Assembly (NCBI GenBank): GCA_002432715.1
Contig: DJGJ01000020.1
Coordinates: 52,282-80,716 of the forward strand
Source of the DNA: Sphaerochaeta sp. UBA5849
Lineage (GTDB): Bacteria; Spirochaetota; Spirochaetia; Sphaerochaetales; Sphaerochaetaceae
DNA length: 28,435 bases
Direction of reading: 5' to 3'
The notes under the pieces are model-generated. The model worked only from the letters and a program-made list of their open reading frames with translations, searched no databases and was not told the DNA's origin. Made by a program: the position numbers and the translations under genes. The number at the start of each line of letters is the position of its first letter. Positions within the stretch are counted from its first letter, which is position 1. Shown here piece after piece: positions 23,252 through 28,435 of this stretch.

Positions 23252-23297
23252 GTCTCTTGCAATTCTCCAGCGTTACGCCCATAATGCCTACCTGTAC

Positions 23298-24344
23298 ATG
23301 AAATACCACAAAAGACCACCCCAATTATTACTCATAAGTTTCATTCTTATTCTCTCACTCTCCTCGTGTGCCAAGCGCACTGTTGAACCGCAGGCGCAGA
23401 GCTTTCTCATGCTTGGCACCGTGTGCAAAATAACCATCTATGACAAGCCTTCCGAGGAGGCTTTCAGCGCCGCCTTCGCAAGGCTGAGAGAAATCGAGCA
23501 GAAGATGACCCTTCACTCAGAGACCAGCGAAATTGCGCACATAAACCACAAATCCGGGATAGAGCCGGTTGCCGTCTCTTCCGATACCTTTGCAGTCATC
23601 AAAAAAGCTGTGGAAATCGCACAGGCCAGCGGAGGTGCTTTTGACCCAACCATCGGTCCCCTGGTGCAAGCCTGGGACATCGGGGGTGACAATCCGAGAC
23701 GACCGACGGAAGAGGAAATCCAGTCCCTGTTGCCGCTTGTGGACTACCGCCAGGTTGTCCTGGATGACCAGCAGCAGTCGGTGTTTCTCAAGCAGCAGGG
23801 AATGGTCCTCGACCTCGGGGGCATTGCCAAAGGCTATGCAGCCGACCAAGCAGCAGAAGTCCTTCGCTCGCATGGGGTACAGCAAGCCATCGTGAATCTT
23901 GGTGGAAATGTGCTGGTTTTGGGTCGCAAGCCCGATGGAAGTCTGTGGCGCATCGGGGTCCAGGACCCCGAGCAGGACAGGGGAGCCTATGCGATAATCG
24001 TGCAACTCGAAGATACCTCGCTGGTGACCAGCGGCCCGTACGAGCGGTTTCTCATCGTGGAAGGGGAGACCTACCACCACATCCTGGACACGACCACCGG
24101 GTATCCGGTTGATTCGGACTTTACCAGCGCCAGCATCATCACCCACAGCTCCCTGCTTGCCGATGCCCTTTCCACCAGCGTCTATGCACTGGGTTATGAG
24201 AAGGGCATGGCCTTGATCAACTCCTTTGAGGATGTCGAGGCGATATTCTTCACTGCAGACCATCAGATCCTGCAAAGTGAAGGCGTGAAACGGGGAGAGC
24301 TGAACTTTACCGTAACCAATCAACAATATCGTATTGTGCAGTAA
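23298..24344 (+). CDS. apbE: FAD:protein FMN transferase (ApbE lipoprotein)
   Basis: This 348-residue protein has a basic N-region, a hydrophobic core and the lipobox SLSSC with Cys24. ApbE features follow in order: LGTVCKITIYD, AFDPTIGPLVQAW, the conserved LDLGGIAKGYAAD, NLGGNVLVLG, SGPYERFLIVEG, HHILDTTTGYPV and a final ALGYEKGMAL region. The enzyme attaches FMN covalently to threonines of extracytoplasmic flavoproteins such as RnfG/RnfD or NqrC. The start at 23298 is chosen because it gives a proper lipoprotein signal; it has a poor binding site. No flavoprotein target is encoded in the window. Confidence 0.93.
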   Translation: MKYHKRPPQLLLISFILILSLSSCAKRTVEPQAQSFLMLGTVCKITIYDKPSEEAFSAAFARLREIEQKMTLHSETSEIAHINHKSGIEPVAVSSDTFAVIKKAVEIAQASGGAFDPTIGPLVQAWDIGGDNPRRPTEEEIQSLLPLVDYRQVVLDDQQQSVFLKQQGMVLDLGGIAKGYAADQAAEVLRSHGVQQAIVNLGGNVLVLGRKPDGSLWRIGVQDPEQDRGAYAIIVQLEDTSLVTSGPYERFLIVEGETYHHILDTTTGYPVDSDFTSASIITHSSLLADALSTSVYALGYEKGMALINSFEDVEAIFFTADHQILQSEGVKRGELNFTVTNQQYRIVQ

Positions 24345-24390
24345 GGTCGTCATCTTGCCCTAAGCGATGAGGAGCTTTTACACTGGGGCT

Positions 24391-24927
24391 ATGAAACACC
24401 ATACAGTTCTTCTGATTTTTCTCATGGTATTGGTAGTAGGAGCCTCCGCTTTGTCAGCCTCCTCGTTCGATCGCGGCATTGGAGCACAAGCCGGACAGCT
24501 CTCTTCTGCCGGTTTGAGTTTTTATCAGCGTCTGGATAGCACTCGCGCCTTGCTGGCGACTATCGGCTTATCCTTGGATTCCAGTTACTCAGTCACCACC
24601 TTTCTCGAATATGGTTTGGGATTTGAGTATCAACATACCTTCTTTGCTGCAACCTATGAAGATTGGTTTGCAAGCAACCTGTATTGGTTTATCGGCCTCA
24701 ACCATAGCGGTTCGGCAAGCTGGGGCGATACCGCCGATATTGCAAAATCGTACATACCCACGGTGGGTGTTGGCGCCGGCTTCGGCGTCGAACCGACATT
24801 TCTAAGCCATTTCTCCCTCCCTGTATCGTTTGGCTACGGAGTATTCTATACAGCAGAGGGATCGTCGGTAGTCGATATGGTCTCGATTACCTTTCTTGCC
24901 CAAATCGGGGCGCGATATCGGTTCTGA
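24391..24927 (+). CDS. Small exported outer-membrane-like beta-barrel protein
   Basis: This 178-residue protein has a signal peptide (MKHHTVLLIFLMVLVVGASA, cut near LSA-SS). The mature part consists of alternating aromatic/hydrophobic strands (GAQAGQLSSAGLSFYQRL, TFLEYGLGFEYQHTFFAATY, VGVGAGFGVEPTFLSHFSLP) and ends ITFLAQIGARYRF. The terminal Phe and strand pattern fit a small 8-strand barrel. It begins 46 bases after apbE. The binding site is weak (GGGGCT directly before the ATG). The function is unknown. Confidence 0.72.
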   Translation: MKHHTVLLIFLMVLVVGASALSASSFDRGIGAQAGQLSSAGLSFYQRLDSTRALLATIGLSLDSSYSVTTFLEYGLGFEYQHTFFAATYEDWFASNLYWFIGLNHSGSASWGDTADIAKSYIPTVGVGAGFGVEPTFLSHFSLPVSFGYGVFYTAEGSSVVDMVSITFLAQIGARYRF

Positions 24928-24998
24928 CCTGCATGAAAGGACAGTCTTCCTGTTTTTTGATATCCTTCCAAAGAATTCATCATATCGGTAATAAGGTC

Positions 24999-25027
24999 TT
25001 GAATAATTGATGATATTGGTAGATAAA
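24999..25027 (+). promoter_or_regulatory. Candidate promoter of the diaminopropionate ammonia-lyase gene
   Basis: TTGAAT (24999-25004) and GATAAA (25022-25027) are 17 bases apart, about 40 bases before the start codon. Confidence 0.4.
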
Positions 25028-25073
25028 TAGGTAAAAATATTTGAAATAAGCAATTTTCCAATTGGAGGATTAT

Positions 25074-26318
25074 ATGACCGGTACACAGCAGGAAATTTCC
25101 TACATTGTTCGTGAGCCACGCGAGAAAAACGTCGAGTTGGCTACGAAGCTCTTTTCCATGAAGCAGGCGCATTGCTCCCGACGTTTCCACAGGCAGATAC
25201 CCGGCTATCGTATGAGCCCGCTGCAGGGGCTGCCCAATCTTGCCACCATGTTCGGGGTGGGCGGCATCTGGACCAAGGATGAGTCCAGCCGCCTGCAGCT
25301 CAACAGTTTCAAGGTACTCGGAGGATCCTTCGCCCTGTATCGGTATCTGCAAAAGCAACTGGGCATACTCGGGGAGGACACCCCGTTCGCCTACCTCGCC
25401 AGTGAGGAGGTCAAAGAAAAGGTGGGGGACATTACCTTCGCAAGTGCCACGGACGGCAACCATGGTCGTGGCATTGCGTGGGCGGCAAAGCGCCTCGGAT
25501 TCAAGTGTGTCATTTACGTTCACTCTGAAACCAGCGTACGGCGTATCGATGCGATCAAGAGCAACGGGGCAAAGGTTGTCATCGTCGACGGCAACTACGA
25601 CGATGCCGTGCGCCAGGTAGCCATTGATGCAGAGAAGAATGGCTGGACGATCATCAGTGACACCAGCTGGGACAACTACACGGAAATTCCGACCTGGATC
25701 ATGCAGGGCTATCTCACCCTGCTTGCAGAAGCCCAGGAGCAGTTCAGCGGTGTCGGCATCGTAAAGCCGACGCATCTCTTCGTACAGGCGGGTGTCGGGG
25801 CTCTTGCTGCCTCGGTCATCGGGTTCTACCATGCCTTATTCGGCCAGGATGCGCCGAAGTGCATCGTCGTCGAGCCTGACAAGGCTCCCTGCATCTACGA
25901 AAGCGCCCTGGCAAACGACGGAAAGCCTCATACGGTCACAGGTTCCCTGGATACCATTATGGCAGGCCTTGCTTGTGGCGACCCCAGCCCCATTGCATGG
26001 GAGATTTTGAAAGAAGATGCCGATGCATTCATTATTGTCCCCGACTATATTGCCGCCAAGGGTATGAGAATGTATGCGACCCCGCTCAACGGCGATCCGT
26101 TCATCATCAGCGGAGAGAGCGGGGCGGTAACCCTGGGAGCCTTCGCTTCGATCATGCAGTACCCCGAACTCAAGGAGCTCAAGGATGCCTTGGGATTGAA
26201 CAAGGACAGCCAGGTGCTTTTCATCAATACCGAAGGCAATACCGACCCCGTCCACTTCCGCCAGATCATCTGGGAAGGAGCCAACCCGGTACCCAAGCAG
26301 TACTGGATCAACCTATAA
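25074..26318 (+). CDS. dpaL: Diaminopropionate ammonia-lyase (PLP enzyme)
   Basis: This 414-residue fold-type II PLP enzyme resembles E. coli YgeX/DpaL, which converts 2,3-diaminopropionate (both enantiomers) to pyruvate and two ammonia. The cofactor lysine is Lys80 in LNSFKVLGGSFA. The phosphate and substrate loops appear as FASATDGNHGRGIAWAAKRL and VQAGVGALAASVIGFYH; TVTGSLDTIMAGLACGDPSP and SGESGAVTLGAF are also typical. GGAGG lies about 7 bases before the ATG at 25074. The gene stands alone, convergent with a sodium/solute symporter that could import its substrate (inference). Confidence 0.92.
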   Translation: MTGTQQEISYIVREPREKNVELATKLFSMKQAHCSRRFHRQIPGYRMSPLQGLPNLATMFGVGGIWTKDESSRLQLNSFKVLGGSFALYRYLQKQLGILGEDTPFAYLASEEVKEKVGDITFASATDGNHGRGIAWAAKRLGFKCVIYVHSETSVRRIDAIKSNGAKVVIVDGNYDDAVRQVAIDAEKNGWTIISDTSWDNYTEIPTWIMQGYLTLLAEAQEQFSGVGIVKPTHLFVQAGVGALAASVIGFYHALFGQDAPKCIVVEPDKAPCIYESALANDGKPHTVTGSLDTIMAGLACGDPSPIAWEILKEDADAFIIVPDYIAAKGMRMYATPLNGDPFIISGESGAVTLGAFASIMQYPELKELKDALGLNKDSQVLFINTEGNTDPVHFRQIIWEGANPVPKQYWINL

Positions 26319-26344
26319 ACGTTCTCGAGCTTAAGCCATACAAA

Positions 26345-26385
26345 AGAGAGAGCCGTCGTTCAGATGAACGGCGGCTCCTTTGTTG
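26345..26385. terminator. Bidirectional terminator between dpaL and the symporter gene
   Basis: GAGCCG-T-CGTTC pairs with GAACG-G-CGGCTC around AGAT. CTTTGTT follows on the + strand and TCTCTTTTG on the - strand. It separates two convergent genes. Confidence 0.85.
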
Positions 26386-26405
26386 CATTAGGTGGGGCGG
26401 TACCA

Positions 26406-27851
26406 TCAGGCCTCTTCGTACAAAAGGTCCAACGTCTCTTGTTTGGGAGGCTTGATCAGAGAGAACACATAGAATGCAATGAGGCTGATCAGAAGAGCGG
26501 GGATGATGTTGTTCACCTTCGGGATGGCGGGAAGGACCTTGGTATCCATCAAGAAGAATACAACACTGCCGATCAAGATCGATGCAATGCTTCCGGCACT
26601 GGAGGCTTTCTTCCAGAAATGACCCATTACGTACGGGACAAACGTTCCTGCAGCCCTGAGGGTGAAGGAGAAAGCCAGAAGGGTGAGTATGTTGTTTGCA
26701 TACAGTGCTGTGATCAGGCTGAAGAGGGCGACGATCACCATCGTGATCTTGGTTACCAACATGACTTCCTTGTCCTTGGCTCCCTTGCGGATGAAAATCT
26801 TGTACAGGTCGTTGCCGAAAATCGACCCGGCACCCAAGAGGTCGCTGTCGGCCGAGCTCATCGTAGCACTGATGATACCGGCAAACAGAATACCGGTGAC
26901 CACAGCGGGCATGGTTGCCACCGCCAACGCCGGCAGGGCATACCGGGAGTTGTTCTTAAGAGCATCGACTACACCCGGCTCAAGCAGGTTTTGGTTGAAC
27001 AGGCTGAGCATCGCCAAGCCAAGGACAACGGGAATGAAAGCGAAAACAAAATTGACGATGGCAGCAATAATCGAACCTTGTACGGCAGCCTTGCCGTCAC
27101 GGGCCGCATAGTAGCGCGAAACCGCTTCCTGGCCGACGGAGAATGTGGCTACATACATGATTACATAGCCTGCAATCTGCCCCCAGCCACCGATTCCCTT
27201 GGTAAGGCTCAGATGTTCGGCGGGTACCGTCTGCTTGACTGTCGCCCAACCTCCGGCCAGCTTCAAAGCGAACGGGATGGCGATAGCCATGCCGATAACG
27301 ATGAGGAAGACTTGGATGAAGTCGGTCAGTGTTACCGACCACAGGCCGCCCATTACCGCATAGACGGTGATGACCAGCGTGACGATTATCAAGCTGGTTG
27401 TATAGTCCAAGCCCAGCATGACTTCCAAAATTGATGCCGAAGCCTTGAACTGGCCTGCAGTCAAGCCGACCAGGGCCGCCATCATGACAATGGCACTGAA
27501 TCCACCTGAGAACTTGTCATACCTTCTTCTGAAATACTCGGGGACTGTCTTGACCGAAGAGGATCGGAACTTCGGAGCAAGGGGGATCAGGATCACGAAT
27601 GCAATACCCATGGCGATGATGTACCACGAAGCACTCATGCCCCAGGAACCATACGCATTGGCAACAACTCCCAGCGAGCTGCCTCCTCCGATCTCCGTCG
27701 CTGCAAGGGTTCCCGCCATCAACAGCGGACCCAACCGTCTTCCTGCCACCATGAAATCGGTGTTGGTGCTAATCTTCTTTGAAGAGTAGTAGCCAATAGC
27801 CAGCATCAAGAGCATGTACAATACTACGATGAGAATAATCGTACCATTCAT
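26406..27851 (-). CDS. Sodium/solute symporter (SSS family)
   Basis: This 481-residue inner-membrane protein has about 13 membrane segments. It begins MNGTIILIVVLYMLLMLAIG and carries the family's NTDFMVAGRRLGPLLMAGTLAATEIGGGSSLG (about 31-62), with the unwound first-core helix. GGLWSVTLTDFIQV and the late GILFAGIISATMSSADSDLLG with sodium-ligand serines are also present. SSS transporters import amino acids, sugars, pantothenate or carboxylates with Na+; the substrate cannot be read from sequence. The start has AAGGAG about 9 bases upstream. It is convergent with the diaminopropionate lyase. Confidence 0.93.
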   Translation of the reverse strand: MNGTIILIVVLYMLLMLAIGYYSSKKISTNTDFMVAGRRLGPLLMAGTLAATEIGGGSSLGVVANAYGSWGMSASWYIIAMGIAFVILIPLAPKFRSSSVKTVPEYFRRRYDKFSGGFSAIVMMAALVGLTAGQFKASASILEVMLGLDYTTSLIIVTLVITVYAVMGGLWSVTLTDFIQVFLIVIGMAIAIPFALKLAGGWATVKQTVPAEHLSLTKGIGGWGQIAGYVIMYVATFSVGQEAVSRYYAARDGKAAVQGSIIAAIVNFVFAFIPVVLGLAMLSLFNQNLLEPGVVDALKNNSRYALPALAVATMPAVVTGILFAGIISATMSSADSDLLGAGSIFGNDLYKIFIRKGAKDKEVMLVTKITMVIVALFSLITALYANNILTLLAFSFTLRAAGTFVPYVMGHFWKKASSAGSIASILIGSVVFFLMDTKVLPAIPKVNNIIPALLISLIAFYVFSLIKPPKQETLDLLYEEA

Positions 27852-27884
27852 ACCAACGTACTCCTTGTGTTCTGTATATGGTAG

Positions 27885-27912
27885 TATTTATCCGCGTTTG
27901 AACTTTTGTCAA
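27885..27912 (-). promoter_or_regulatory. Promoter of the symporter gene
   Basis: Read leftward, TTGACA (27912-27907) and TAAATA (27890-27885) are separated by 16 bases, about 35 bases before the start codon. Confidence 0.5.
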
Positions 27913-27936
27913 TAAAATTATGTAATCCAAAACCCA

Positions 27937-27985
27937 CAAGAAGAAAACTGCAATAATAGTCATAATAAATTACCATTATTGCAGT
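27937..27985 (-). terminator. Stem-loop terminator of the decayed exported-protein gene
   Basis: Eleven-base arms ACTGCAATAAT and ATTATTGCAGT (27947-27957 and 27975-27985) are exact reverse complements around a 17-base loop. On the minus strand TTTCTTCTTG follows. It lies between the pseudogene and the symporter promoter. Confidence 0.65.
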
Positions 27986-28359
27986 ATAGAGCAAATATAA
28001 TACAGATAATGCCGAATGTATAATATTCTCGTTTTTTCATTTCCTGGATAGAGTAAAGCATCCCGACCGAAGAGGCTGCCAATCCGAGGGATGACCGGAC
28101 CAAAATTGGTGAAAGCCGTAGCCCCTCTTCATACCTTGATGTCAAAGTTCTCATTGGGTGCTGACAGCTGGCTCCCATCGGCATTAAGGGTGATGATATC
28201 GACAAATACATCCTTTTCTTCGGCTGCCGCACTATAGGTGATTCCCAGCGGATATCCGATTCCCGCATCCAGGTACAACGAACCCAATCCTACATCCAAA
28301 ACCGCCCCTGATGACAGAGAACCTATTGTGAGCAAGAGTACCAATACAATTCGTTACAT
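27960..28359 (-). pseudogene. Decayed exported (outer-membrane-like) protein gene
   Basis: ATG 28359 with AAGGTGG six bases upstream is followed at once by TAA, where AAA (Lys) is expected. The frame then reads R-I-V-L-V-L-L-L-T-I-G, a normal signal-peptide core, and a secreted beta-type segment (VLDVGLGSLYLDAGIGYPLG) to a TGA at 28129. Past it, another frame gives YEEGLRLSPILVRSSLGLAA and on to 27960. Removing one G at AAGGTATGAAG (near 28134) joins them as FDIK-YEEGLRLSP. The gene thus has a nonsense codon 2 and a one-base insertion. A terminator still follows. The remnant resembles a small outer-membrane protein. Confidence 0.7.
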
Positions 28360-28435
28360 ATGCAGCCACCTTGGTTGCTTATGCAAACACTTGAATCTGC
28401 AAATTGTGTCTAACAGAACAAGTGAGAAAATTAGG

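Noticed and set aside
24846..25832. Leftward 328-codon open frame opposite the diaminopropionate lyase
   Set aside because: The plus strand carries all PLP-enzyme motifs in order; the antisense frame has none.
26364..27434. Rightward 356-codon open frame opposite the symporter
   Set aside because: It is rich in His, Asp, Gly and Arg, as expected from antisense of a hydrophobic membrane protein, and runs through the terminator.
1..28435. CRISPR array, insertion sequence or prophage
   Set aside because: No regularly spaced direct repeats, transposase motifs, terminal inverted repeats or phage structural genes were seen; the tRNA gene is not followed by an integrase or a repeated 3' end.

Overview
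The window reads as chromosomal DNA of a free-living or commensal spirochaete of the Sphaerochaeta type. This is inferred, not proven. Supporting signs are an exported beta-barrel protein ending in Phe, many small Sec/lipobox lipoproteins, sugar ABC uptake genes without their own ATPase, a NEW3-domain/ABC-2 exporter operon, and mid-range GC with AT-rich intergenic spacers. No phage, transposon, CRISPR or rRNA signal was seen. One tRNA gene is present.

Layout. 1-90: start of a leftward membrane protein. 316-3260: a rightward operon of two paralogous OmpR-type response regulators and one histidine kinase; the first regulator has Glu at the phospho-acceptor position. 3250-3795: a YfcE-type phosphodiesterase, convergent. 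4062-5006: an exported beta-barrel-like protein behind a palindrome and a G-poor leader. 5096-5538: a broken DUF1801 gene. 5539-11317: a leftward sugar operon (binding protein, two permeases, ROK kinase, double-SIS enzyme, RpiR regulator). 11719-13703: rightward rsgA, an RNHCP zinc-ribbon gene and two small SHOCT membrane proteins. 13766-15211: one intact lipoprotein and two decayed lipoprotein genes. 15285-18337: leftward NEW3-domain protein, ABC ATPase and ABC-2 permease. 18659-19112: a frameshifted lipoprotein gene. 19260-22172: leftward copper module csoR / copZ / copA, with tRNA-Val(GAC) on the opposite strand between csoR and copZ. 22243-22637: a second CsoR-type operator before a broken thioredoxin-like gene. 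22814-24927: DUF1508 protein, ApbE flavin transferase lipoprotein, small outer-membrane-like protein. 25074-26318: diaminopropionate ammonia-lyase. 26406-27851: sodium/solute symporter, convergent with it. 27960-28359: another decayed exported protein.

The sugar operon has a clear logic: ABC import, phosphorylation by the ROK kinase, isomerisation or deamination by the SIS enzyme, and local control by RpiR. In the copper module, CsoR senses Cu(I), CopZ carries it and CopA exports it. csoR appears to be leaderless, with its operator filling the promoter spacer.

The most unusual pattern is decay. At least six small genes, five of them apparently exported or lipoproteins, are broken by single-base or dinucleotide indels or nonsense codons, while all large enzymes and transporters are intact. 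No wholly new multi-gene system was found. The strongest leads are the phospho-site-altered regulator pair, the csoR promoter layout, the orphaned CsoR site and the decayed exported-protein set.
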